Source of the DNA: Allobosea thiooxidans
GTDB lineage: Bacteria; Pseudomonadota; Alphaproteobacteria; Rhizobiales; Beijerinckiaceae
Reading direction: 5' to 3'
DNA length: 64,000 nt
Assembly (NCBI RefSeq): GCF_900168195.1
Contig: NZ_FUYX01000001.1
Coordinates: forward strand, 248,001-312,000
The position numbers and the translations under genes are program-made. The number at the start of each line of letters is the position of its first letter. Within the stretch, counting starts at the first letter, position 1. This document shows positions 40,924 to 49,186 of the stretch, one piece after another. The notes beneath the pieces were generated by a model. The model had not been told where the DNA came from. It ran no database searches and worked only from the letters and a program-made list of their open reading frames with translations.

Positions 40924-41396
40924 GCGCCCGCCCCTCCCGTTGCCGCCCCCAATCCGCCAAGCGCGCGCTTCACGTCGCGCAGCCGTGTCCGCGCCGCATC
41001 GAGATGGGCACGAAAACGCTCCGGTTCCCAGATCTGGAATTTGTGCCCATGCCCGACGAAGGTCACGCTGTCGCCGATGCCGGCATGCACCTTCAGCGCC
41101 TCGCTCAGCACCATGCGCCCCTCCGGATCGACCTTCAGCACCTCCGAGGTGCCGTTGAGCGCCGTCGAGAGCAGCTCCCACTCGTCCGAAAATGGCGAGA
41201 AGCGCGCCAGGATGTCGTCGATCGTGGCCCTGAGCGCGTTGCCGCCGGCATCCAGCGCCGGCAGGTCGAGGGCCTGATGGACGTAGAGCCCCTCGTAGCC
41301 GTCCTTCGCCAGGACGGAACGGAAGCTCGAAGGAATGGAAACGCGCCCCTTGGCGTCGAGCCGGTTGGTGAAGTTCGAGACGAAGCGGTCCGTCAA
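40920..41396 (-). CDS. mraZ: Transcriptional regulator MraZ
   Basis: This 158-residue protein has two SpoVT/AbrB-like MraZ domains ([18 protein letters not shown] and [34 protein letters not shown]). MraZ binds repeats upstream of its own gene and represses the dcw operon in E. coli. The start is TTG with GGGAGG five bases upstream; no ATG fits the family start [18 protein letters not shown]. It is the first gene of the cluster, and a four-repeat MraZ box lies 160 bases upstream. Confidence 0.96.
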   Translation of the reverse strand: MTDRFVSNFTNRLDAKGRVSIPSSFRSVLAKDGYEGLYVHQALDLPALDAGGNALRATIDDILARFSPFSDEWELLSTALNGTSEVLKVDPEGRMVLSEALKVHAGIGDSVTFVGHGHKFQIWEPERFRAHLDAARTRLRDVKRALGGLGAATGGAGA

Positions 41397-41554
41397 CGCC
41401 GCCTCCCGGCCTGCTCTTCATCGCATCGCCGCGCCCGCGGGCAGGCGGCGGAAAGACCCCCCGTCGAAGCGGGCAAGACGTGCCCTCGAGCCAAATTCCG
41501 CGCGGCACACGGAGCTTGACCTGAAGATTGCCTGCCGGCTTCGACGGGATGATT

Positions 41555-41588
41555 TGGGATAGCATGGGCAATGATGGGCGTCAATGGA
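41555..41588 (-). promoter_or_regulatory. MraZ box overlapping the mraZ promoter
   Basis: TGGG occurs at 41555, 41565 and 41575 and TGGA at 41585, a strict 10-bp period with five-base spacers, which is the known MraZ target. On the minus strand TTGACG (41584-41579), a 17-bp spacer and TATCCC (41561-41556) make a good sigma70-type promoter directly under the repeats. A GAATC methylation site lies at 41587-41591. The leader to mraZ would be about 150 bases. Confidence 0.82.
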
Positions 41589-41644
41589 ATCGCAAGCACG
41601 AAGCAGCGCCCGCGGGGGCTTGCGATCATCACAGACCGTTAAGG

Positions 41645-41660
41645 TTAAGTATCCGTAAAC
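41645..41660 (+). promoter_or_regulatory. CtrA-like site upstream of the mraZ promoter
   Basis: TTAA, seven bases, then TAAACCAT differs from the full TTAA-N7-TTAACCAT consensus at one position, and a further TTAA lies at 41639. It sits about 60 bases upstream of the predicted mraZ -35 box. Control by CtrA is an inference. Confidence 0.45.
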
Positions 41661-41957
41661 CATGCGGAATCCGGCTTGCTTCGGAGGGGAACAACCGCCG
41701 CGAGCGCCGGAAAGCGGCCGAATAAAAATTTCGCACGGACTATGCGCGCTGCGTCGAGGCCCACCCCAAGCGTCCCGGACGGACGATGCCGAGACCTCAG
41801 AGTCCCCGGGCCTCCCGGGGAAAACACCGGCCTCCCGCGAAAGCGGCGTCGGCCGCGCCCATCCGACCGGGATGGCGGCGCCTCGCGAAGGATGAAGCGG
41901 CCTTTATCGACCTGCCCGGAGACCGCGCCTCACGCCGCCCGGGAACGACGCCCTGCC
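41661..41957. other. Intergenic region between the mraZ regulatory region and ohrR
   Basis: No gene is visible in these 297 bases. An 8-bp hairpin TCCCCGGG/CCCGGGGA with a three-base loop lies at 41803-41821 and could mark the 3' end of the ohrR transcript, but no U-run follows on the minus strand. Confidence 0.4.
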
Positions 41958-42422
41958 CTACGCGTCCCGCGAGGCCGCCAGCAGCGCGTCGCGCACGCGG
42001 GCAAGCTGCTCGCGCAGCTGCTCCGCCCCCTGGGCCGTCGGCCCCAGCGCGCAGCCGATCGCGGCCTGCACGCCCCGCCCCTCGGCGCGCATCGCCTCGC
42101 CCTTTTCGGTCAGGCGGATGCGGAGCTGCCGCTCATCCTGCGCATCGCGCTCGCGGCGGATGAGGCCGGTACCCTCCAGCCGCTTCAGCAGCGGCGTCAG
42201 CGTGCCGGAATCCAGCATCAACCGCTCGCCGAGCGCCTTCACCGTCGGGCCGTCATCCTCCCACAATCCGAGCATGACGAGATATTGCGGATAGGTCAGG
42301 CCGAGCGCCGCCAGGATCGGACGATAGGCCCGGTTGAAGGCATGGCTCGCCTGATAGACCGCAAAACAGAGCTGCTGCCCCAGCCGCGGCGTTCCGTCAT
42401 CGGCCCTGTCGCTGTTCGCCAT
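41958..42422 (-). CDS. ohrR: Organic peroxide-sensing MarR repressor OhrR
   Basis: This 154-residue MarR-family protein has the OhrR-type segment GQQLCFAVYQAS with Cys19 in the position of the peroxide-sensing cysteine, followed by LGLTYPQYLVMLGLWEDDG and a winged helix (LGERLMLDSGTLTPLLKRLE, RDAQDERQLRIRLT). Oxidation of the Cys by organic hydroperoxides releases it from DNA. The ATG at 42422 follows GAGGG and is closest to the family start. It is divergent from ohr with paired operators between them, the classic arrangement. Confidence 0.94.
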   Translation of the reverse strand: MANSDRADDGTPRLGQQLCFAVYQASHAFNRAYRPILAALGLTYPQYLVMLGLWEDDGPTVKALGERLMLDSGTLTPLLKRLEGTGLIRRERDAQDERQLRIRLTEKGEAMRAEGRGVQAAIGCALGPTAQGAEQLREQLARVRDALLAASRDA

Positions 42423-42500
42423 CGCACCCTCGCCGGCCCCTCGGCCTCCACGCAAACCCGAAAGCGGCGCGGCAATCAACCGCCGCGATCGCCAAATTTA

Positions 42501-42533
42501 ATTGTTGACAATCTAATTGCGCACAATCTAAAT
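42501..42533 (+). promoter_or_regulatory. ohr promoter with two OhrR operator repeats
   Basis: ATTGTTGACAAT (42501-42512) and ATTGCGCACAAT (42516-42527) are both ATTG-N4-CAAT inverted repeats, and form a 15-bp direct repeat with CTA after each. TTGACA (42505-42510), 17 bases, then CTAAAT (42528-42533) gives the ohr promoter, so bound OhrR would cover its -35 box and spacer. Confidence 0.8.
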
Positions 42534-42567
42534 CACAAGCGTCAGCTCACCCACACAGGAGCCTCCC

Positions 42568-42990
42568 ATGAAAATCCTCTACACCGCCCATGGTTCCGCC
42601 ACCGGCGGCCGCGAGGGCCAGGCCGCGACCGATACCGGCAACGTCAAGCTCGTGCTGAACACGCCGAAGGAACTCGGCGGCGGCGGCGGCGACGGCACCA
42701 ATCCCGAGCAGCTCTTCTCGATGGGCTATTCCGCCTGCTTCCTCGGCGCGCTGAAATTCGTCGCCAGCAAGGAGAAGGTGAAGATCCCGGACGATGCGAA
42801 GGTTTCGGCCGAGGTCGGCATCGGCCCGCGTGACGACGGCCAGGGCTTCGGCATCGCCGCCAAGCTGACCGTCTCGGTGCCGGGCGTCGACAAGGCCGTG
42901 GTCGAGGACCTCGTGAAGAAGGCCCATGTCGTCTGCCCCTACTCGCATGCGACGAAGGGCAATATCGAAGTCCAGACGACGGTGGCCTGA
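42568..42990 (+). CDS. ohr: Organic hydroperoxide resistance protein Ohr
   Basis: This 140-residue OsmC/Ohr-fold peroxidase reduces organic hydroperoxides with a Cys pair: Cys57 in [10 protein letters not shown] (peroxidatic) and Cys123 in [10 protein letters not shown] (resolving). The N-terminal [14 protein letters not shown] and [14 protein letters not shown] segment mark the Ohr rather than the OsmC branch. Lipoyl proteins are the known electron source. AGGAG precedes the ATG. It is divergent from ohrR. Confidence 0.97.
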   Translation: MKILYTAHGSATGGREGQAATDTGNVKLVLNTPKELGGGGGDGTNPEQLFSMGYSACFLGALKFVASKEKVKIPDDAKVSAEVGIGPRDDGQGFGIAAKLTVSVPGVDKAVVEDLVKKAHVVCPYSHATKGNIEVQTTVA

Positions 42991-43162
42991 GGGCGCAAAT
43001 TCCGGCCCGATGAGACGAGCCCCGAGACCGATCGGGAATTCGCTCCGGCGAGGCAGCCGGCGCGGCATTCGAGAACCGGAGCGCAGCGGACATCGGTCCG
43101 TGAGCACCGGAAGCGCAGAAAGCCGCATCGGGTGCCCGCCGGAGTAGAATTCACGACGGTCG

Positions 43163-43575
43163 AGGTGCCAGTCGGCCTGTAAGCCGGGTTCTGGATGGCC
43201 GGAGGATCGCTCCCCCGACGTGACGGCCATTCCTCTGGGACGCGCATCGCTGCGCGCCTCGAGCAACCAACCCGGACGACGGGGCTCAGAAACCAGCCCC
43301 TCCCCGCTTGCGCGGAAAGCGTCGTCCCTATTCGGTTTTGCTCCCGGTGGGGCTTGCCATGCCGTCCCCGTTGCCGGGTCCGCGGTGCGCTCTTACCGCA
43401 CCTTTTCACCCTTACCTCGCGAAAGAGAGCCGAAGCTCCCGGCGCGAGGCGGTTCGATCTCTGTGGCGCTTTCCCTGGGGTCACCCCCGCCGGACGTTAT
43501 CCGGCACCGTGTTTCCGTGGAGCCCGGACTTTCCTCCCTCGCGAGCGAGAGCGGCCGTCCGGCCGACTGGCGAGG
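43163..43575 (-). ncRNA. rnpB: RNase P RNA (class A)
   Basis: Read on the minus strand, the 5' side has GCCAGTCGGCC (43571-43561) followed by GAGGAAAGTCCGGGCTCC, the conserved P4/CR-I region, and the 3' side has AGAACCCGGCTTACAGG (CR-V) ending in GGCCGACTGGC (43177-43167), which pairs with the 5' end to form helix P1. This is the RNA subunit that cleaves 5' leaders from pre-tRNAs. The length, about 410 bases, is normal for alphaproteobacteria. Ends are good to within a few bases. Protein-like frames across this stretch are spurious. Bases 42991-43162 downstream show no gene or clear terminator. Confidence 0.96.
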
Positions 43576-43626
43576 GGGAGATGCGCGCTGGCGCGGCCGG
43601 CGTCAAGCCTGTGCCGCGTTGTCGCC

Positions 43627-44301
43627 TCAGTTGCTGGCCGTGATCGTGCGCACCTTGGCGCAATAGGTGCGGTTGGCGCCGCTCATCCGGGTCGCCATGT
43701 GGCCGCTCTGATATTTCATGATGGTCCGGCAGGTGTCGCCGCCGGCGAGCCTGTAGGCCTGGGCGAGATACTTCATCGCGTAGCGCGCATTGGTCTCCGC
43801 ATCGAGCAGGCCGGCGGCGCTGCCCGAATAGCCCATGCCGCGTGCGGTCTGATGGCGGATCTGCATCAGGCCGAGATTGCCGGCATGCGCGGCGCGCGGA
43901 TTGTAGCGGCTTTCGACGCGCACCACCGCATCGGCCAGCGAGAACGGCACGCCATTGGCCGCGGCATGGCGGGCGACGATCGCCTTGATGCCCTCGGCGC
44001 CGGCGGGCGCGGCGAGCGCACGGCTCGCCCGGGGCTCGACCGTCGCGGCGACTTCGGCCGTCGCGGCCTCCGCCTTGGCGGTCCGGGCATTCCTGACGGC
44101 CGCCTTGGCGCTCGCCTTCGTGCCGACCTTGCCGGCGTCGGCGTCACTGGTCGCGCCGGCGGCCTTCAGGCGGGCGATCTCGGCGTCACGAACGAGCAAG
44201 GCTCTGGGGTCCGTTTCCGCGTTGACGAAGTCCTCCGCCGAAGCGACGCCGGAGAGGCTAATCAGGCACGCAGCCACGAGACAACCAGAGATATATCGCA
44301 T
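43627..44301 (-). CDS. Lytic transglycosylase (SLT domain), periplasmic
   Basis: This 224-residue protein has a signal peptide (CLVAACLISLSGVASAEDF), an Ala/Lys-rich linker and a C-terminal goose-lysozyme-like SLT domain. The catalytic Glu is in VVRVESRYNPRA and the family motif GNLGLMQIRHQTARGMGY follows; NARYAMKYLAQAY and the C-terminal TYCAKVR complete the domain. It cleaves peptidoglycan glycan strands with formation of 1,6-anhydro-MurNAc. Two Cys near the end (GDTCRTI and TYCAKV) may form a disulfide. It ends 52 bases upstream of rnpB on the same strand. Confidence 0.93.
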   Translation of the reverse strand: MRYISGCLVAACLISLSGVASAEDFVNAETDPRALLVRDAEIARLKAAGATSDADAGKVGTKASAKAAVRNARTAKAEAATAEVAATVEPRASRALAAPAGAEGIKAIVARHAAANGVPFSLADAVVRVESRYNPRAAHAGNLGLMQIRHQTARGMGYSGSAAGLLDAETNARYAMKYLAQAYRLAGGDTCRTIMKYQSGHMATRMSGANRTYCAKVRTITASN

Positions 44302-44655
44302 GTTGAAAGGAACCCATACTGCGCCATGACTGGCCGATGGGGGCGCTCAATTGATAGTCGAATGTGTCGATAATCTGTCGTCACGACAAGAAAAACGCAC
44401 GAATCAATACGTAAACAGGAATTTATTCTATATTTAACTGTGAAGTATTGTCATGTATTCGTCCGGCAGAAAAACTTTGCCGGCCGGCGGGCGAAAAGCA
44501 CGAATCAAACAGCCGCTCGCCCTGCCGCAATTCGGCCTGATTCGCGGCTTGTCCGCATTTTTCGGCGCGTCAGGCCGCCGCAGCTCGCCCCCTTGCATCG
44601 GCGGCGACGCTTCCCACATCATTCGCCCTTCGGATTCTCTAGGGTTACTCGGTTC
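44302..44655. other. Intergenic region between lytic transglycosylase and TerB/DnaJ gene
   Basis: This 354-bp region between divergent genes is unusually AT-rich around 44380-44460 (AATTTATTCTATATTTAAC), so it probably holds both promoters, but no clear -35/-10 pair could be fixed. No gene is visible; an open frame that extends the downstream gene upstream to 44440 lacks a ribosome site. Confidence 0.45.
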
Positions 44656-45405
44656 ATGGCTTCCTCCTTCTGGGGTGCGCTCGGCGGCGGCGGGCTAGGG
44701 CTCGTTCTCGGCGGCCCCCTCGGCGCCCTGGTCGGCGCAGTTGCGGGCCATGTGCTGGTCGATCGCGAGGGCGCTCCGTTCGGCCCGGCGCCGCGCGAGC
44801 TCGTCTTCACCACGGGCCTGGTGGCGCTTGCCGCCAAGATGGCGCGCTCCGACGGCGTCGTGACCTGCGACGAAGTCACCGCCTTCCGCCGCATCATCGA
44901 GGTCCCGCCCGAGCAGCAGCAGCGCATCGAGCAGCTCTTCGACCTCGCCAAGCAGACCAGCGCCGGCTTCGAGGCCTATGCCGCGCAGATCGCGGGCGCC
45001 TTCAAGGACGAGCCGGCCCTGCTGGAGGACGTTCTCGACGGCCTCTTCCTGATCGCCGCGGCCGATGGCGCGATCCACGAGGCGGAGCACGCCTATCTGC
45101 GCTCGGTCGCCGGCATCTTCGGCATCGCCGACAGGGATTTCTCCCGGATCGAGGCTCGCCATGCCCGCCGCCCGGACGATCCCTATCTCGTCCTCGGCGC
45201 CAGCCGCGAGATGGACGATGCCGAGCTGCGTCGGCACTATCGCCGCCTGGTCGCCGAGACCCATCCCGATCGCGAGATCGCGCGCGGCCTGCCCGAGGAG
45301 GCGATCGCCATCGCGACGCGGCGCCTCTCGGCCATCAACGCCGCCTGGGACGCGATCCGCAAGGAGCGCGGCATGAGCCGCAGCCTCACGCCCGAACCCG
45401 CCTGA
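44656..45405 (+). CDS. DjlA-like protein with TerB and DnaJ domains
   Basis: This 249-residue protein has a Gly-rich hydrophobic N-terminus (WGALGGGGLGLVLGGPLGALVGAVAG), probably a membrane hairpin or anchor, then a TerB-like helical domain (TGLVALAAKMARSDGVVTCDEV, FLIAAADGAIHEAEHAYL) and a C-terminal J domain (DDPYLVLGASREMDDAELRRHYRRLVAETHPD), where the HPD tripeptide that activates DnaK is intact. It fits a membrane-associated DnaK co-chaperone of the DjlA type. The ATG at 44656 begins the conserved part. Confidence 0.9.
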   Translation: MASSFWGALGGGGLGLVLGGPLGALVGAVAGHVLVDREGAPFGPAPRELVFTTGLVALAAKMARSDGVVTCDEVTAFRRIIEVPPEQQQRIEQLFDLAKQTSAGFEAYAAQIAGAFKDEPALLEDVLDGLFLIAAADGAIHEAEHAYLRSVAGIFGIADRDFSRIEARHARRPDDPYLVLGASREMDDAELRRHYRRLVAETHPDREIARGLPEEAIAIATRRLSAINAAWDAIRKERGMSRSLTPEPA

Positions 45406-45430
45406 GCACGGGCTTCTCACAAGATGCGCC

Positions 45431-45545
45431 GCTCATCCCGGACAAGCCGCGAGGCGGCGCCGATCCGGGATCCATTCCCGAACCTCTCTCGGAGGCGCTC
45501 CGGAACCGATCCCGGATCTCCCTTCGGTCGCCCCGGATGACGCCG
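45431..45545. repeat. Palindromic element, family D
   Basis: Outer arms CTCATCCCGGACAAGCC and CGGTCGCCCCGGATGACG enclose GATCCGGGATCC and GATCCCGGATCTCC. Only one copy is in this window; the type resembles CATCCCGGACAAGC elements frequent in Rhizobiales. It fills the gap before the amidase gene. Confidence 0.65.
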
Positions 45546-45584
45546 CGTTTCCATCCCCATCGCACAATGCGCTAAAGCCATCGC

Positions 45585-46373
45585 ATGACCGACACAGCCA
45601 CCCCCGACAGCCGCTTCGCCGCCAAGGTCTTCCCCTCGCCGAACCACGGCGAACGCAAGCATGCGGATGGGACAGCCGGCCGCCGGCCGGACATGCTGAT
45701 CCTGCACTACACCGGCATGCCGGTCGCGGGCGAAGCGTTGCAATGGCTGTGCAATCCGGTCTCGCAGGTTTCCTCGCATTACTTCGTCTTCGAGAACGGC
45801 CATACGCTGCAGCTCGTGCCTGAGGGGCGGCGCGCCTGGCATGCCGGCGCTTCGCACTGGGCCGGCGAGACCGACATCAATTCCTGCTCGATCGGCATCG
45901 AGATCGCCAATCCCGGCCATCCCGGCGGCCTGCCCGATTTTCCGGAAGAACAGATCGCCGCGACGCTGAACCTCTGCCGCGACATCTGCCAGCGCTGGTC
46001 GATTCACCCTGAGCGCGTCCTCGCCCATTCCGATATCGCGCCCGGCCGCAAGATCGATCCGGGCGAGAAATTCCCCTGGCGTCGTTTCGCCGAGGGCGGC
46101 GTCGGCCTCTGGACCGAGCCGGCGCCGATCCGGGGCGGGCGCTTCTTCGCCCGCGGCGAGGCCGGCCAGCCTGTCGAGGCGCTGCAGGCGATGTTCGCCA
46201 TGCTCGGCTACGGCGTCTCGGTCGACGGCGTCTTCGACGAGAAGCTCGAAGCGGTCGTCGCCGCCTTCCAGCGCCATTGGCGCCCGGAGAAGGTCGACGG
46301 GGTCGCCGATTCCTCGACGATCACGACCCTGCGCGACCTGCTGGCGGCAACGCAGGAAAGCCGCACCGCGTGA
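45585..46373 (+). CDS. N-acetylmuramoyl-L-alanine amidase, AmiD-like
   Basis: This 262-residue protein has an Amidase_2 (zinc) domain followed by a C-terminal peptidoglycan-binding domain. Zinc ligands are the first His in MLILHYTGM and the His/Asp in RVLAHSDIAPGRKIDPG; the catalytic Glu is likely in SIGIEIANPG. The C-terminal GQPVEALQAMFAMLGYGVSVDGVFDEKLEAVVAAFQRHW is a PG_binding_1 repeat. It cleaves the amide between MurNAc and L-Ala. No signal peptide is seen, so it may act in muropeptide recycling in the cytosol, like AmpD. Confidence 0.92.
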   Translation: MTDTATPDSRFAAKVFPSPNHGERKHADGTAGRRPDMLILHYTGMPVAGEALQWLCNPVSQVSSHYFVFENGHTLQLVPEGRRAWHAGASHWAGETDINSCSIGIEIANPGHPGGLPDFPEEQIAATLNLCRDICQRWSIHPERVLAHSDIAPGRKIDPGEKFPWRRFAEGGVGLWTEPAPIRGGRFFARGEAGQPVEALQAMFAMLGYGVSVDGVFDEKLEAVVAAFQRHWRPEKVDGVADSSTITTLRDLLAATQESRTA

Positions 46374-46382
46374 CCGGAGCCC

Positions 46383-46482
46383 CGTCATTGCGAGCGCAGC
46401 GAAGCAATCCAGCAAGACCGGGCTGAGCGCTTCGACCCGGTCTCCCTGGAGTGCCTCTTCGCTTCGCTCCGCGCAATGACGG
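46383..46482. repeat. Palindromic element, family C
   Basis: CGTCATTGCGAGCGCAGCGAAG and CTTCGCTTCGCTCCGCGCAATGACG form the outer arms, with GACCGGG/CCCGGTC inside. A degenerate relative is at 10327-10461. It lies between the amidase and the export operon. Confidence 0.8.
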
Positions 46483-46605
46483 CGCGCACGCCGCGACAGG
46501 CCGAAGTTTCCATAACATTGCAGGAAGTTAACTCGCGGCGCGCCGCGCTTTCTGGCAAGCTCCCGCTTCGGCTGCGCAGGTGCGCATTCGGAACGGGGAA
46601 CGACC

Positions 46606-48261
46606 TTGCGCAGATGGCTGATCGGAACCGGGCTGATCGTCCTCGCGGCCGCCGGCGGTTACTGGGCGTTGCGCCCGGCCGGGGGCGCCGCCAACGAGCC
46701 GCCCTATCGCACCGCGACGCTCGATCGCGGCCGCATCACCGCGGCAGTGCGCGCCACCGGCACGCTGACGCCGGTCACCACCGTCCTCGTCGGCTCGCAG
46801 TTGTCGGGCCAGATCGTCGAGATCCTCGCCGACTATAATTCGCAGGTGAAGGCCGGCCAGATCGTGGCCCGCCTCAACAGCGACCAGATCAAGACGCGCC
46901 GCGACGCGGCGCAGGCCGATCTCGACCAGGCCAGGGCCGATCTCGTGGTCAAGCGCGCCCAGCTCGAGCGTGCCCGCACCGCCCGCACCAAGGCCGACTC
47001 GATCATCCGCGACCTCGAGGCCCAGCGCGACCGCACGCAGGCGCAGCTCGCCGACGCCAAGCGCACCTTCGAGCGCCAGAACGAGCTCTTCAACCGCAGC
47101 ACCGGCTCGCAGCAGAACCTCGACACGGCGCGCACCCAGGTCGAGATCCAGACGGCGAGCCTCGCCTCGAACGAGGCCCAGCTCGCCTCCGCCCGCGCCG
47201 AGCTCAAGGGGCTCGATGCCGACATCCAGCTGGCCGAGGGCCAGGTCCAGTCCGGCCAGGCCCTGATCGGCAGCCGCGAGGCCAAGCTTCGCGACATCCT
47301 GATCGACCTCGAGCGCACCGAGATCCGCTCCCCGGTCGACGGCGTCGTGGTCCAGCGCCAGGTCGATCTCGGCCAGACCGTCGCGGCCTCGCTCTCGGCG
47401 CCGACCCTCTTCCAGATCGCGCAGGACCTGCGCACCATCGACATCTACGCCAATGTCGACGAGGCCGATGTCGGCCGGCTGAAGCCGGGCCAGGCGGTCT
47501 CCTTCACCGTCAACGCCTATCCGAACCGCAATTTCCAGGGCCGGGTCGAGATGGTCAGGCTCGGCGCGCAGACCATCCAGAACGTCGTCACCTATACCGG
47601 CATCGTGCGTGTCCAGAACGGCGACATGGCGCTGCTGCCGGGCATGACCGCCAATCTCCAGGTCGTGACGGAGGACCGGCCCGACGCGCTGCGCGTGCCC
47701 AACGCGGCGCTGCGCTTCCGCCCCGTCGGCGCAGCGCCACAAGCCGCGCCCGCCATGGCGGGCCCCGCGGCCGAAGGCCCGGCGGGCGGGCGCGGCCGCA
47801 GCGCCGGCGCCCTGCGCGAACGGATCGAGACCGAGCTGCAGCCGACGGCCGAGCAGAAGCAGGCGATCGCCGAGATCCTGAAGGAGCGCCGCGGCACGCG
47901 CGAGGCGATGGCCGGCCTCTCCCCGGAGGAGCGGCGCGCCGCCTTCGGCGCCGCGCGCAAGGAGCTCGTCTCCCGGATCGCCGCGGCCCTCGATCCGGAG
48001 CGCCGCAGCAAGTTCGAGGCGATCATGCAGGAAAGCCGCGCGGCGCCGCGCCGGGGCGTGCCGGGCCGGGTCTATGTGCTCGACGAGGCCGGCCAGCCCA
48101 AGGCCGTGCCGATCGTTCTCGGCCCGACCGACGGCGCCTTCACCGAGCTCCTCGGCGGCGAGGTCGGGGACGGCACGCAGGTGGTGGTCGGCGGCGGCCC
48201 GCGCGCGACGGCGCCGCCCGAGCAGCCCGCCTACCGCCCGCGCGGGCCGCGGCTGTTCTGA
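46606..48261 (+). CDS. MacA-like periplasmic adaptor with a Spy/CpxP-like insert
   Basis: This 551-residue membrane fusion protein links an inner-membrane ABC exporter to an outer-membrane channel. It has an N-terminal helix (LIGTGLIVLAAAGGYWAL), a lipoyl half (AVRATGTLTPVTTVLVGSQLSGQI), a long coiled-coil hairpin (about residues 90-220), the second lipoyl half (IRSPVDGVVVQRQVDLGQTV) and a beta-barrel domain. Residues about 400-483 are an extra charged helical segment with TAEQKQAIAEI and LDPERRSKFEAIM, like LTxxQ motifs of Spy/CpxP. The start is TTG behind GGGGAA. It is followed by MacB-like ATPase and permease genes. Confidence 0.92.
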   Translation: MRRWLIGTGLIVLAAAGGYWALRPAGGAANEPPYRTATLDRGRITAAVRATGTLTPVTTVLVGSQLSGQIVEILADYNSQVKAGQIVARLNSDQIKTRRDAAQADLDQARADLVVKRAQLERARTARTKADSIIRDLEAQRDRTQAQLADAKRTFERQNELFNRSTGSQQNLDTARTQVEIQTASLASNEAQLASARAELKGLDADIQLAEGQVQSGQALIGSREAKLRDILIDLERTEIRSPVDGVVVQRQVDLGQTVAASLSAPTLFQIAQDLRTIDIYANVDEADVGRLKPGQAVSFTVNAYPNRNFQGRVEMVRLGAQTIQNVVTYTGIVRVQNGDMALLPGMTANLQVVTEDRPDALRVPNAALRFRPVGAAPQAAPAMAGPAAEGPAGGRGRSAGALRERIETELQPTAEQKQAIAEILKERRGTREAMAGLSPEERRAAFGAARKELVSRIAAALDPERRSKFEAIMQESRAAPRRGVPGRVYVLDEAGQPKAVPIVLGPTDGAFTELLGGEVGDGTQVVVGGGPRATAPPEQPAYRPRGPRLF

Positions 48262-48294
48262 TGAGGGCGCGCATATCTCGGGCCGCGCCTCCGG

Positions 48295-48387
48295 CGTCAT
48301 GGTCGGGCTTGCCCCGACCATCCATGTCTTCGTTTGACGCGTGCGGTGTTCAAGGCGTGGATGCTCGCCACAAGGGCGAGCATGACG
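48295..48387. repeat. Dispersed palindromic element, family B, copy 3 (inverted)
   Basis: This is the reverse complement of the elements at 13658 and 58407: CGTCATGGTCGGGCTTGCCCCGACCAT at the left and ATGCTCGCCACAAGGGCGAGCATGACG at the right. It lies between the adaptor and ATPase genes, inside what should be one operon. Confidence 0.85.
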
Positions 48388-48421
48388 GCGCAGCACACCG
48401 CCGGGCGCGAGGGAGGCCGAG

Positions 48422-49186
48422 ATGCCCCTGATCGAGACCCGAGACCTCTCCCGCGTCTACGACCTCGATTCCGGCCGCGTCACCGCGCTGGACCGGGTCT
48501 CGCTCGCGATCGAGGCCGGGGACCTCGTCGCGGTGATGGGTCCCTCCGGCTCGGGAAAATCCACCTTCATGAACCTGATCGGCTGCCTCGACCGGCCGAC
48601 CGGCGGGCACTACATGCTGGACGGCGTCGCGGTCGAGACGCTGTCGGGCGACGGGCTCGCCGCGCTGCGCAACCGCAAGCTCGGCTTCGTCTTCCAGCAG
48701 TTCAACCTGCTGCCGCGCATCGACGCCTGCTCCAATGTCGAACTGCCGATGGTCTATGCCGGCGTGGCAAAGGCCGAGCGGAAGCGGCGCGCGCTGGCGG
48801 CGCTGTCGCGGGTCGGCCTCGCCGAGCGCGCCCATCATCGCCCGATGCAGCTTTCCGGCGGCCAGCAGCAGCGCGTCGCCATCGCCCGCGCGCTGGTCAA
48901 CGAGCCGCGCCTCCTGCTGGCGGATGAGCCGACCGGCGCACTCGACAGCCGCACCGCGCTCGAGATCCTCGCACTCTTCCAGGACCTGAACCGCGAGGGC
49001 GTCACCGTCGTCCTGGTCACCCATGACGCCGAGGTCGCCCGCCATGCGCGCCGGCTGATCCGCTTCCGCGACGGCCACCTGCTCAACGACGTCAGGCAGG
49101 AGCCGGCCGATGCGCGCGCCGCGCTGGCCGCCCTCGATGCCGGCGCCAGCCTGCCCGATACAGATTTGCCGGAGGCCGCCGCATGA
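48422..49186 (+). CDS. MacB-type ABC transporter ATP-binding protein
   Basis: This 254-residue ATPase has Walker A MGPSGSGKS, Q-loop FVFQQFNLLPRI, signature LSGGQQQR, Walker B LLLADEPTGALD and the switch His of VLVTHDAEVARHA. Such LolD/MacB-type ATPases power tripartite export or lipoprotein transport. Here ATPase and permease are separate genes, unlike E. coli MacB where they are fused. The stop overlaps the permease start by four bases. The substrate (macrolide, peptide, siderophore or other) is not evident. Confidence 0.95.
   Translation: MPLIETRDLSRVYDLDSGRVTALDRVSLAIEAGDLVAVMGPSGSGKSTFMNLIGCLDRPTGGHYMLDGVAVETLSGDGLAALRNRKLGFVFQQFNLLPRIDACSNVELPMVYAGVAKAERKRRALAALSRVGLAERAHHRPMQLSGGQQQRVAIARALVNEPRLLLADEPTGALDSRTALEILALFQDLNREGVTVVLVTHDAEVARHARRLIRFRDGHLLNDVRQEPADARAALAALDAGASLPDTDLPEAAA

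Noticed and set aside
40924-41571. Upstream extension of rsmH
   Set aside because: It would overlap all of mraZ in another frame; the ATGA overlap with mraZ fixes the start at 40923.
42939-43666. Open frames on both strands across 43.0-43.6 kb
   Set aside because: The region is RNase P RNA, with conserved core sequences and pairing ends; the frames have no protein family.
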